A model generated the notes under the pieces. The model had not been told where the DNA came from. It was given only the letters and a program-made list of their open reading frames with translations, and did no database searches. A stretch of DNA of 64,000 nt from Pagrus major (taxonomy: Eukaryota; Chordata; Actinopteri; Spariformes; Sparidae). Shown piece after piece: positions 1-10,499 of this stretch (position 1 is the first letter of the stretch; the number at the start of each line of letters is the position of its first letter). Made by a program: the position numbers and the translations under genes. The DNA lies in NCBI RefSeq assembly GCF_040436345.1, contig NC_133227.1:27610671-27674670 (forward strand), written 5' to 3'.

Positions 1-2370
1 GGTCAGTATCATAAAATCACTTTACAGTAAAATATGAATACCACACTACTGGTGCTGACTCTGGTTTTCTTTTAGCCAGCACTTAACCTTTGTTGTAAAA
101 GACTTTATATCTGAAATAAGTTTGATTTCAGTCGGTGATGTGTTGCAGAGTTGACATCCTTTAATGGAGAAAGCCGATTGTCCAAATTTAGATCTACCAC
201 GTTAACTGAGTATATCTATAATGTGGTATTACTACTTTTAGAAGAACAAGTACAAGATCTGAGTACTTCTTCCACGTCACCCTGCGATGGAGGTCCTGAC
301 CACGCAGACACCACGAGCCTGAGCCGCCCTCCATCGCTCACTGTTTAATGTGAGTCCTGCTGACGGAGCTCTTCTCGCAGCTTGTTTGTCACAAACTCAA
401 CTAACCGTGAGGAGCGTCACCATGATGACGCTGAAAAAGGTGTTGCTGATAGCTTCTCAGAATCAGAGTGGGGATGTCTCCACTTCAAACATCTTCCAGA
501 AACCATCTGCTGCCTCTCACTGACTGGAAAACAAAAAAATGTTGTTTTTTTTCCCCCTTATTTAAGAATTGCAGGTTAGTATAAATGTAACTAAAACAAA
601 AATACAAACACAAAACTTTTGTTTTCACTCCCATTTTTTAAATATTTTAGCTCACTAGCACTGATTTTTTAAACAAATTTCAGCTCAGGATTGGAGAGAA
701 ATAACTAATTTCTCAGAAAGTCTCAGATCTTTTACTTCAAATGGAAAACAAAAGTTTTGCAGAGTTTCTCAGAGTTCTGAGAAAAAGGTCAGAACTCAAA
801 TTTTATAAATACAGAACCTGCTACTGAACAGAACAAAATATACAGTACATGTTGTCCTTTGTAGAGGCAGGTTTTATGTATGAACATGGTATTTAAAGCG
901 TGTTAGCTTAGTCTACGTTCTGCCGACAGGTGGAGAAAGTATTGATTCAGAGTCCTCATGATTCAACAACTCTTAAAATCACTCTATTTGTAAAGGGAGT
1001 CTGGTGTATTGACGTTACTTGGTTCCCACCTAACTCGAACGCTGTCTTAAACTTACACCTTTCAATCATTTTGTGCAGCTTTTACTTTATTTTGTTAATT
1101 AATGTCACTACTAATTACCTTCATCTGTTGTACTTCTTTGTTATATTCTTGTCAATGTTTTATTTGAATATTTACCTTATTTTCATGAATGTTTTGATTA
1201 ATATGTTGCATTCAATCCCACTGAAGAAGACTGAAAATGAGTGAGTTTAATGTGAATAATTAGAAAGTTCTCACTCAATATTATAGTCACAGTGGCCCTG
1301 AACCTCTTCCTGCACAGTGCATGATGTCTAAAATAAATGAAATAAAAACAAACAACCTGATTCAATTTCAAATGCGTTTTACTTTTCTTTAATTCAACAC
1401 TGCTCAAAAAACATGAACCCTTGTGTTTTGTCCATGTTGGCATTGTTTCCTCATCGTCTCCGCCGCTGTCTGTTTAATAATAATAATTGAAGTTCAGTCG
1501 GGAGCAGAAGAGAAAAAAGAAACACAAGTACAAAAACAAAAAAAATACAAAAATGTTTCCTGTACGTACAATAAAAAGAAAATACCACCACACAGGCTCA
1601 ATAAAAGAAGATTAAGAAATCTTTCAGTTTCCAATCAGCCAATGTGTTTATTGACACTTATGGAATAAATACTAAGACATGACTTCCAGTAACTTGAGTA
1701 GATTATAAATCGTTCACCTTCATCACAAGAAAAAGTTTCAGTCGGACATTTTCTCAAAATATTGGAATGGAAAAGCTGAAAAGTTTGAAAACTCACATGA
1801 AGGACATTTGTAAATTTGTGGGAATGAGAACAAAATAAGGAATAAATAAAAAGGAATGAAGGTTAAACTCCAGCTTTTTAAGGATTTCTTTCACCAAGAA
1901 CACAAAGTCCAACATCCAGAGCAGATATTCATTCTTTAACATATGTGACAACTTTGAATAAATAAATGTTCAGAATATAAATAACTTAGACAAACTTACA
2001 GAAGTGCAAAAACAATCGTAGAAGTCGCAAAGTATTTGGCACAAATCCTCAGCTGTGTCGATCCAGTGTTAATAATCAGCAGCCAATCACTTCAGCTGTT
2101 ATGAAATGAGCGTCCACACTTCATTCAAGTCCTTCTCCTTGTCTTGGCATCTTAAAGTTGATGGCAAACATAAATAAGATGAATATATTTATAATTTCAA
2201 GTGTTAAAAGCAGGACGCACAAATACTGTTAAATTAGAGAAGTCTCCTGGCTTGTATTAGAAAACATTGGGCCAAAGAGTAAATAAACATAAACAAATAA
2301 ATAAACATACCAGTAGTTGGCACTTTGCGAGATTCGATTCTACACACACAGATCGGCTCAAAAACTTTTA
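1..2370. other. Intergenic, AT-rich, no gene recognised
   Basis: No open frame here resembles a known protein and none is longer than about 100 codons. The strip around 270-350 is more GC-rich and ends near a GTGAGT-like donor, so it could be a stray exon, but no product is recognisable. Several AATAAA hexamers occur (for example near 1330-1350). I see nothing else to annotate before the MITE that begins near 2371. Confidence 0.5.
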
Positions 2371-2987
2371 AAAGGAACAGTTCGCCCAAAAACTAACATT
2401 CAGTCATTATCTCCTCCCTCCATGCTGATGAAGAGTCAGGTGAAGTTTTATAGTCCGCAAAAAATTTCTGGAGCTTCACAGCAAAACAGACTTGCAGCAT
2501 TCTCCTAAACAACTGAAGTGGCTGGAGACTTGTTTTAAAATGTAAAAAAACATTTAAAAAAGGAAAATGGCTCCATACAGCTCGTCTGTTGTATTCGAAG
2601 TCTCCAGAAGCCCCGAGATCCCAAAGTGATTTGAAGAGACGTCATTAACACCCTCAACGTGCAGTCGAGCTCATGTACACTAATACTTTTAGCTTAACAT
2701 CAACAGTGAAGATTTGGGCTCATAAAAGGGTTTAAATAACAAATCAATTTGGGATCTTGGGGCTTCTGGAGACTTTGATTTCACTGGACGAGCTGTATGG
2801 AGCCATTTGATGTTTTTATGGTTGGTTTTTCCGTTTTAAAACAAGTCTCCAGCTACTTCAGTTGTTTAGGAGAATGTTGCAACTCTGTTTTGCTGTGAAG
2901 CTCCAGAAATGTTTCGTGGACTTTGATGAAACATCTACCGACTTTCCATCAGCAATGAATTTTCATGTTTGGGTGAACTGTTCCTTC
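2371..2987. mobile_element. Foldback MITE, copy 1 (long terminal inverted repeats)
   Basis: The left part (about 2371-2625) and the right part (about 2735-2987) are inverted copies of each other with roughly 120 bp of loop between them. Matching landmarks include AGGAACAGTTC near both ends, CTGGAGCTTCACAGCAAAAC, CTCCTAAACAACTGAAGT, GGCTCCATACAGCTCGTC and GTCTCCAGAAGCCCC. There is no transposase frame, so this is a non-autonomous DNA element. Related copies lie at about 49085-49517 and 54256-54976. The target-site duplication is not clear, so superfamily assignment is open. The right end lies about 40 bp from the RNF26 polyadenylation signal. Confidence 0.8.
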
Positions 2988-3027
2988 TTGTAATTGATAC
3001 ATTTACAGAAAAAGTGCCTATAGCTCC

Positions 3028-3033
3028 TTTATT
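3028..3033 (-). terminator. RNF26 polyadenylation signal (AATAAA)
   Basis: Read on the minus strand this is AATAAA, 42 bp downstream of the RNF26 stop codon. It would give a very short 3'UTR. The next sequence downstream is the foldback MITE. Confidence 0.55.
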
Positions 3034-3074
3034 CGACTTGTGCTGCAGTTTGTAGTTCTCTGGTCCGTCACCCG

Positions 3075-4322
3075 TCAGAGGAAGACGTCCATGGTCTGTG
3101 TGATCGGCTGCCTGCAGAGCGGACAGCAGCGCTGCTGGGCGTGTCGCCGTTGGGTCAGGATGTCGGCGCAGTGCCGGCAGAGACAGAGGTGACGGCAGGG
3201 CAGCAGGAGCACTGTCTTGCTCAAGTCCTGACAGATGACACACTTCTTCCTCTCCTCCTGCTCCTTCAGCAGGCGGAGCAGCTCTCCGTCAGTCGGGGGG
3301 CTGCCGCCCTCTGTCGGGTTGGGGTTCGGTCGGGATGTTCTCGCCCTGCTGCCCACCGACTCGCGGCCCTGCTTAGAGTCTGGTGGCCTAGGCTCATTTG
3401 CTGACGACAAGTCGGTCTCAGTGATTAAAGCATCTGTGTGCTGCAACCTGGTTGTACTCAGTTCCTGTGCTGTCCCGGTGTCGACCTCCTGATTGGCTGG
3501 AGCCTGTTCCTGTATCCTCTGCACACCACGAGCTCTTGGCAGCGCGTTCACCAAATAAAGACTCAGCTGTCTGGCGAGGACATGAAGCCTGGGGTTCAGT
3601 AACAGCACAGCCACTGAGACGATAACCGCTGTGATGAGCAGGCCGTGTGAGTCCACCATGAAAACCGTGAAGAAGACACGTCCCAGTCCTCCCAGGAAGT
3701 CCAGAAGCAGCTGGCAGGGCGTCCACAGCAGCACAGAGGCACCGACCAGGCAGCTGTAGAGGAAGGTGAGCAGAGTCAGAGCCAGCTCCACAACTTTGTG
3801 CACGGGATCCGCCACCACCTCCCAGACACCCGCCAGCACAGACAGACAGTTCTGCATGCTGATGAGGACGATATTGACCACCGTGTTGACAAAGTAGAGG
3901 ACGAGACTGAGCGCGATGCAGAGACCTTCGCACGTCTGACGCAGGATGCAGCTCCCTGAAATCAGCCCGCGGTGCAGCACATCCTTGATGCGCCACGCAA
4001 CATGACAGGAGAGGTGTCCCACCATCTTGAAACTCTCAAACACTCCTCCCAGTGTCTGCAGCCAGCCCTCCACAATGTGCACAGCTCCACAGGCTGCGCT
4101 GGAGAAAGCCTCGCTGGCTGTGAGGAACGAGAAAACAGCAAAGTTCCAGTACTCAACCAGAGTGGATCCGCTCAGCACGACCAGCGTGTTGTGGAGGGAC
4201 GCACCCATGCCGGACAGGAAGCGGAGCAGCCAGCTGAACGCCCTGATGACCAGGTCGAGCAGCAGGCAGCAGGCGTCCAGACATCTTCCAACAGCAAGAA
4301 CGACGATGTTCACTCCATCCAT
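3075..4322 (-). CDS. rnf26: E3 ubiquitin-protein ligase RNF26
   Basis: This single-exon frame encodes 415 residues; the human protein is about 433. The first ~250 residues are a series of hydrophobic segments fitting a multi-pass membrane domain. A polar linker (about 255-355) follows, rich in Ser, Pro and charged residues. The C-terminal RING spans about C361-C403, with C361, C364, C376, H378, C382 (or C380), C385, C400 and C403, and the chain ends in TMDVFL, close to the family's usual terminus. RNF26 is known as an endoplasmic-reticulum ligase that positions endosomes and modulates STING signalling. The start is the first ATG after a predicted splice acceptor; it has A at -3 and G at +4. 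The closely spaced AATAAA implies a compact gene. The RING and overall architecture make this identification secure. Confidence 0.94.
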   Translation of the reverse strand: MDGVNIVVLAVGRCLDACCLLLDLVIRAFSWLLRFLSGMGASLHNTLVVLSGSTLVEYWNFAVFSFLTASEAFSSAACGAVHIVEGWLQTLGGVFESFKMVGHLSCHVAWRIKDVLHRGLISGSCILRQTCEGLCIALSLVLYFVNTVVNIVLISMQNCLSVLAGVWEVVADPVHKVVELALTLLTFLYSCLVGASVLLWTPCQLLLDFLGGLGRVFFTVFMVDSHGLLITAVIVSVAVLLLNPRLHVLARQLSLYLVNALPRARGVQRIQEQAPANQEVDTGTAQELSTTRLQHTDALITETDLSSANEPRPPDSKQGRESVGSRARTSRPNPNPTEGGSPPTDGELLRLLKEQEERKKCVICQDLSKTVLLLPCRHLCLCRHCADILTQRRHAQQRCCPLCRQPITQTMDVFL

Positions 4323-4328
4323 ATTAGG

Positions 4329-5394
4329 CTGCAGAGAAGAGAAGTGGAGTTAGAGCTGCACCAGTCAACATACATTATTTAAGCCGGGAAAAATATATTT
4401 AATTCTCTATGAATTTGAATTATTCAGAATGGATGAAAATCATATCTGACTCTGCAATGACCTCTGGTGGCATTTAGGTGATTTCTACAGCATGAGTTCT
4501 TAGGTGAAGACAGAAATAGGGAGACAGAAAGAGGTATATTTAGTGCAACAAAAAGGTAGCCAGAATCAAACCTGGGATATTACGCTAGCATGCTTACTGT
4601 TCTCAATCATAAGGCTACTGCACACCCAGGATTTTCCACATACTTCCACATTTAAACGATGCACACATGTTCAATATCTACATGTGTCCTAACTGAAGAA
4701 GTGTCTAAACATTAACAGGCTTGTAGAAGCAGTACATGTTGACAGCTGCCATTGTAAACATCAGTTCATTCAAACTGTGTTGAGCAAAGATCCCAACGTG
4801 GAACAAAAAGCCTGTAAATGCTACTGACATGCTCACTGAACTGAAGTCAAATTGGTGGTACATTTTAGTGGACAGATTGTGGGGGGTAAATGACAAGCAA
4901 AACAACTTCTTTAAGCTGAAAATCAGTCTAATTGAGTCTTGCTGTGTATATAATGTATGCCGAATTTAAGAGAGGCTCCTGTTAATCGTGAAAAGTACTT
5001 AAGTCATCCTTGTCACGTTTGTGTAGACTTGTAAACTTAAAATTTAACAGATTTTTAAAGGGAGTTTGGTATTTAAAGCTAGAAGCTTTAGCTACTAGCA
5101 AAACGCGAGTGGAGTCATCTGTGGATAAACAACCCGAGTCCTGCTAACCTTCACAAACGTCGGTTTCCGAACTAGCACATTAATTTCTACACATATTAAA
5201 CCTTTATATCTGAAGCCCGTTAGCAGTCATTAGCAGCAACATCATGCTAACCTTACCTCACGTTGCTACCGTTACCGAGCAGACCACACCCATTAGCATC
5301 AGCTAGCTAAAAATAAAAATAAATATCTAAAACAACAAGAAGCTTTCGGGAGAGAATCGGTCGGTGGTCGTTTTTTAAGTTACACATTACTCAC
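4329..5394 (-). other. Predicted 5'UTR intron of rnf26
   Basis: On the minus strand a pyrimidine-rich tract ending CTTCTCTTCTCTGCAG abuts exon 2 at 4328, only six bases before the RNF26 ATG. A strong donor, ACG then GTGAGTAATG, lies at 5395/5394. Together they define an intron of about 1.07 kb. Nothing inside it looks coding; small ORFs near 4504-4905 have no recognisable product. The intron is inferred from splice signals only. Confidence 0.6.
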
Positions 5395-5480
5395 CGTGAC
5401 AACATGGCGTGGAAAGGTTTAACCGCAGGTGCGTGTGAAGAGAACTACAAGTGTTGCCATGATGTGTTAGTGTGTTGCCA
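5395..5480 (-). promoter_or_regulatory. Predicted rnf26 first exon / promoter region
   Basis: The DNA immediately upstream of the predicted donor on the minus strand would be the non-coding first exon, read ...CACGCCATGTTGTCACG. It contains an upstream ATG 11 bases before the exon end. I see no TATA box. The transcription start cannot be placed from sequence alone. Confidence 0.4.
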
Positions 5481-5483
5481 TTG

Positions 5484-5560
5484 ACTTCTTCTTCGCCGCG
5501 TTTATTGGCGGCTCGCACACGGAAGTAAAGTGCGTGTAGCGCCACCTACCGTCCCCGAAC
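5484..5560. repeat. Possible short fragment of a fish dispersed repeat
   Basis: The combination TTCTTCTTC..., a GTTTATTGGCGG-like stretch, and AGCGCCACCTACCG resembles the edge of a common teleost repeat with 'accgccacctactg'. A weaker match lies near 40595-40640. Family not identified. Confidence 0.3.
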
Positions 5561-6048
5561 CTGCACTGCAGTTATCTGACAGCTGTAGTTACTTGTTATT
5601 TTACAAATTTAGATTATTTACATACAAAATATATGATGAATATATGCAATATTTCAATGATTGTATTTTATTTTGTTTTTTTAACATCTTATAATTTGCA
5701 CTTGCACTGTTTACTTTGAGCTATGAGAACCTGTGATTGACATTTCTCTGTTTTCAGATTATTTTTACAAACCAATCAATCGATTAATAAAGAAAATAAT
5801 CCGCAGATGAATCCATTATAAACATAGCCATTAGCTGCAGTCCTAAACAAAATAGTTCCATAACTTTAACAGTAAATCCTCCTTATATATTATTGCAGAG
5901 TACTTTAATACTTTTAGCATTTTCATGATTCTATTTATTTTATTTTTTATTTTACATTAGATACTTTAAGTTAACATTTAAATTGCAGGACTGTTTATAA
6001 TGGAGTACTTTCACAGTGTGGTGTTGGTACTTTTACTTGCACAGTGTG
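5561..6048. other. AT-rich intergenic spacer
   Basis: Low-complexity AT-rich DNA between rnf26 and the foldback element. I see no gene, RNA or regulatory motif. Confidence 0.5.
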
Positions 6049-7003
6049 ACTTCCGGTGGACCCCATGGGACCTTATTTCAGAAAAACTTTGTATGTTAGT
6101 GAATAAAGAGAGATAAATAATTTATTGATCCAGCTTGATTTGTGTCATGAATCACACATATGATGTTAGCCAATTTAAAAGATCAGTTTTCAAGTTAACT
6201 TAGTCTCAGTTTGTTGTAAATAAAGTAAAATATCAACACACGTCACCAACTGGGCTCAGAAAAGGTAGTAAAAAAGATTAAAACCACAATAAATCTGCTC
6301 ATATTGACAACTGAAAGGAGAGTTGGTCAGTTCCTTCAACCAACTATTGAACCAGTGGCCACAGTATTACCAGACTCCCTTAACAAATCACATCATTTTA
6401 AGAGGTGATAAGTGAGGAGGAACATGACAAACTTTGTGAAACTTTCCTGCAACAAATTTCAAATAATTCATGTCTTCTTGTAAATTCAGCATTAATTGCA
6501 ATACATTATGATGTTTCTTTCCTTATAAAAAGTGTCAGTTTGTCGCAGCATCTGCCTCTTTGCCTAAAGTGCGTCCTTTTTTTTAAGGGACTCCAGACTC
6601 CCTTAATAATATCACTTAATATAGTTAGTTGTTAAGATATGAGAAATCCTGTCAACTCTGAACCGCGGTCCGTAACAAAGCCTCAATTATTTGGCCATTC
6701 TTATTTATTCGGCAAATGTCTTATATGATTATATTTCATTATTTGTGCACAAAGTCGTTTACTAGTTTTTAGACGACGCCACTAACGCGACTGTTGGCTG
6801 TGCAGTCTTCACAGTGTTATATTTCATTAGTTTTATGACGAACTGTGACTCTCAAGATGAAAAATGATCTTTTAAATTGACAGAAACATCATATGTGTGA
6901 TTCATGACACAGTCCATACAGGATCAAAACACAATCTCTCTCTCTTGATTCACCACCATATAAAGTTTTTATGGAATAAGGTCCCATGGGGCAAACCGGA
7001 AAT
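6049..7003. mobile_element. Foldback DNA element upstream of H2B
   Basis: The arms at about 6050-6190 and 6850-7002 are inverted copies. Shared pieces include TTCCGGT, CCCCATGGGACCTTATT, the run TCATGAATCACACATATGATG, and AATTTAAAAGATCA. The interior (about 660 bp) is AT-rich with no transposase frame and contains two direct copies of CCAGACTCCCTTAA near 6371 and 6591. It is a non-autonomous element of unknown superfamily, unrelated to the MITE at 2371. Its right end is only about 60 bp from the CCAAT box of the H2B promoter. Confidence 0.7.
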
Positions 7004-7061
7004 GCTTGTCTTACATGACTTTGCAGCCGTGCAGCGCATGCTCAGTCGCGATTATATCCAG

Positions 7062-7113
7062 CCAATGCCGTGCGAGGAATAGCACAGTTGTGTTTGCATA
7101 GAGCTTATATAAA
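7062..7113 (+). promoter_or_regulatory. H2B promoter: CCAAT, octamer-like and TATA elements
   Basis: CCAAT lies at 7062-7066. TGTTTGCAT, a 7/8 match to the octamer ATTTGCAT typical of H2B promoters, lies at about 7091-7099. TATATAAA lies at 7106-7113. Spacing to the ATG at 7174 leaves a short 5'UTR of about 35-40 bases, as expected for a replication-dependent H2B gene. Confidence 0.7.
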
Positions 7114-7173
7114 CACACTAGTCTATCCCCCCAGGAAGTGATCGTTGAAGGAAACTGAAGCGAAAGACTCAAA

Positions 7174-7545
7174 ATGCCTGAACCACCCAAAGCAGCGAAG
7201 AAAGGCTCCAAGAAGGCCGTCTCCAAGGCCGTGAGCAAGACCGGCAAGAAGAGGCGCAGGACCAGGAAGGAGAGCTACGCCATCTACGTGTACAAGGTGC
7301 TGAAGCAGGTGCACCCCGACACCGGCATCTCCTCCAAGGCGATGGGCATCATGAACTCCTTCGTGAGCGACATCTTCGAGCGCATCGCCGGCGAGGCCTC
7401 CCGCCTGGCCCACTACAACAAGCGCTCCACCATCACCTCCAGGGAGATCCAGACCGCCGTGCGCCTGCTGCTGCCCGGGGAGCTGGCCAAGCACGCCGTG
7501 TCCGAGGGCACCAAGGCCGTGACCAAGTACACCAGCTCCAAGTAG
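7174..7545 (+). CDS. H2B: Histone H2B (replication-dependent, divergent N-tail)
   Basis: This 123-residue intronless frame is H2B. The histone fold runs from about residue 34 to the end, and the C-terminus TKYTSSK includes the lysine homologous to the conserved ubiquitination site. Compared with common fish H2B as I remember it, the tail is one residue shorter and reads [20 protein letters not shown], followed by [12 protein letters not shown]. The core has [10 protein letters not shown] where N normally replaces the S. It pairs with H2A in the nucleosome. It is the first gene of the cluster and is followed by a stem-loop at 7571 and by an AATAAA at 7899. The coding region is strongly GC-rich against AT-rich flanks, typical of fish histone genes. 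Confidence 0.96.
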   Translation: MPEPPKAAKKGSKKAVSKAVSKTGKKRRRTRKESYAIYVYKVLKQVHPDTGISSKAMGIMNSFVSDIFERIAGEASRLAHYNKRSTITSREIQTAVRLLLPGELAKHAVSEGTKAVTKYTSSK

Positions 7546-7570
7546 ACCCGCTGATACCCGCCAACACAAA

Positions 7571-7586
7571 GGTCCTTTTCAGGGCC
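7571..7586 (+). terminator. Histone 3' stem-loop of H2B
   Basis: GGTCCTTTTCAGGGCC, 25 bases after the stop codon. It forms the 6-bp stem, 4-base loop hairpin bound by SLBP, with one T-G wobble; the other four genes of the cluster have perfect stems. AAAGAGCTG about 19 bases downstream could serve as the U7-pairing histone downstream element. Confidence 0.85.
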
Positions 7587-7898
7587 ACACACTGCGACAC
7601 TTCAAAGAGCTGTTTCCTTAATGTCATCTGGTAACAAGAGTCCGACATGTTAACAGATGTGTTGACATTTTGTTATCTTCCGGAGCAGCTTATAAAACTG
7701 CTGACTCACGCTGTGATACTCGGATTATTCCGGAAGTGAGCTGCCTTTTTACAAAAGTCTGTCCCTCTGTCTGCCCTCCTGACTTATGTTTTAATATTGT
7801 ACATTTTTGTAAACTTTACTGTGTGTATATATTTCTGGTGATGTCATCCAACAAACAGACCACACAACACTCAGCTGATATGAAGGTTATTGGTTTCT

Positions 7899-7904
7899 AA
7901 TAAA
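7899..7904 (+). terminator. AATAAA downstream of H2B
   Basis: This canonical polyadenylation hexamer lies about 350 bases beyond the H2B stop. It may permit a polyadenylated alternative transcript, or may be chance in AT-rich DNA. Confidence 0.3.
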
Positions 7905-8729
7905 GGCTTTTTAACCTAATTCAGGTATGTTTGTTCCATCCATGAGTGCCTTTTGTTTCTTCTTGTCTCCATTTATTATTAATTTCTATATTTATTATTT
8001 GTTTATACTTGGATTTACTCAGACTTGGTAAGGTAACTACTCCAGAGAAGTTTTAGTAATACATTTGTCAAAGTGGTATAATAAAGAGTCTTGACTCTGT
8101 TCGCATTTTTGCACTTCCGTTTCCCTCTTCTCAAAGTCAATGTTTTTTTTTTAATTGGTTTTCAGTTAAATGTCTGACTGTATGTGGTCACAGGCTGAAA
8201 ATATGTACACATTGTTTTCTACCACTTAAAACACATCATTACATGTCCCACAATTTAAAACACTTAGTCTTATCTCAGATATTGTGTCGTACAGATACTA
8301 TCAAGAGCTGGATTGGCTGTTTAGGACAATAAGAGTATTAAATATAAGTGAAATATACAGATTTTAAAGTGTTGAGGGAGTAAATGCATTAAACCAGTAC
8401 TTACCAGACAGTAAACTCAAAATTAGTCAGGGATATTAGTGTTACACGTGATTGTTTATTCTGTGATATATCTGAATTTTTGTTTTGTGAATATGTTTGA
8501 TCCCTAAATAATAATTTAATTCGACTTTAATTGCATACATATATATGCACTCATATACCCAATAATATGAGTAGTGTAATTGTCATTCACTGACATACAG
8601 CAAGCCCTTCTTAACAATGTTGATCACAGTTCCGGTACAATCTCCTTCCACGTTTTATTTTGAAATTCAAGGCAGTACAAAGCGGAAAATATGTGGTGAA
8701 TACCGGAACTTAACACCAGCTCCATTCTG
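7905..8729. other. AT-rich spacer between H2B and H2A
   Basis: No coding frame, repeat or RNA gene recognised. The last ~100 bp grades into the H2A promoter. Confidence 0.5.
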
Positions 8730-8793
8730 ATTGGACGACCACAGTAACGCTCAAGATGGCCAATCAGAGAGCAGCTTGGTTTCCTTATATAAG
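8730..8793 (+). promoter_or_regulatory. H2A promoter: paired CCAAT boxes and TATA
   Basis: ATTGG (inverted CCAAT) is at 8730-8734, CCAAT at 8760-8764, and TATATAAG at 8786-8793, about 63 bases before the H2A ATG. Confidence 0.7.
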
Positions 8794-8843
8794 CGGTGTC
8801 GGCGGCTGAGCGGCATCATCGTCTTTGTGCCTTTGAAAAATAA

Positions 8844-9239
<396 letters not shown>

Positions 9240-9269
9240 AGACCTGAACCCGGCTTCAACCAACAAAAC

Positions 9270-9285
9270 GGCTCTTTTAAGAGCC
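9270..9285 (+). terminator. Histone 3' stem-loop of H2A
   Basis: GGCTCTTTTAAGAGCC with a perfect 6-bp stem, 30 bases after the stop, preceded by the usual CAACAAAA-type leader. Confidence 0.9.
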
Positions 9286-9878
9286 ACCCACCTGAAACTA
9301 AAGGCGACATTCCCTTATTATATAGTTTTTATACACTTAAACCTCAACACTGTGCAGAATTATATCTAGAAACTTATCAAATGTTAAACCAGAATAAACA
9401 TTTTGCATTTAAAAGACCAATAAAGTAAATGATATTGGGCCAGATTTAAATTCAACTATATTAATTGATATTTGCTGAGGGGGTCTGATGTTCAGACATG
9501 TGAAGATCCAGATGCTGCAACAAACTGACACTTCAGGGGCAAAACTTTTATACACTTCAATTAATGCTGAATTAATTCACAAGACATGAATGTTTGTGTC
9601 TTTGAGCCGAGTTGGCGACGTATGAGCCAGACGATGTAGGTCAGATTAGGAAAACATACTTTTAGTCAAAATCCTCAGAATAGGGTTATTTTCATTATGT
9701 TTATTAATTTAGTGAAAGAGAAATCAACTGACTTAATAGGGACAAGTTGTTACCAAGAGGTGATTCATGAGTAAAGGCCACAGAAGGGAACTAAAGTGTA
9801 TATATTTTCATTGATGTTGGTTTAAAACAGTATTGTTGTGGTTGTTTCGGACATGTTGCTCTCATAGTGTCGGTGTGT
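9286..9878. other. Spacer between convergent H2A and H3
   Basis: AT-rich DNA of about 0.6 kb separating the two 3' ends. No gene or repeat recognised. Confidence 0.5.
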
Positions 9879-9894
9879 GGCTCTTAAAAGAGCC
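9879..9894 (-). terminator. Histone 3' stem-loop of H3
   Basis: On the minus strand this is GGCTCTTTTAAGAGCC, 31 bases beyond the H3 stop, preceded by ACAAC. Confidence 0.9.
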
Positions 9895-9924
9895 GTTGTG
9901 TTGTTGAACAGGTGCGGGGTGAGT

Positions 9925-10341
<417 letters not shown>

Positions 10342-10400
10342 TCAGCTGTCTTCTCTGTGTCACAGATCAGGACTCGATGCTGACTGACGGCCAACAGCGG

Positions 10401-10494
10401 CTTTATAAAGACACCGCTGGAGTGACGTCAACACAGAGCGACTCCCGCGCTGCAGCTGATCAACTATTGGAGGGAAACATTCAAACTAACCAAT
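10401..10494 (-). promoter_or_regulatory. H3 promoter: TATA and CCAAT elements
   Basis: CTTTATAAAG at 10401-10410 is a TATA box readable on the minus strand, about 66 bases upstream of the H3 ATG. CCAAT read on the minus strand is at 10466-10470. A plus-orientation CCAAT is at 10490-10494. Confidence 0.65.
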
Positions 10495-10499
10495 CAGAC

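Noticed and set aside
5404-5428. Plus-strand ATGGCGTGGAAAGG... ending at a GTGCGT donor, as a divergent first exon opposite rnf26
   Set aside because: Only eight codons, overlaps the antisense of the predicted rnf26 exon, and no second exon follows.
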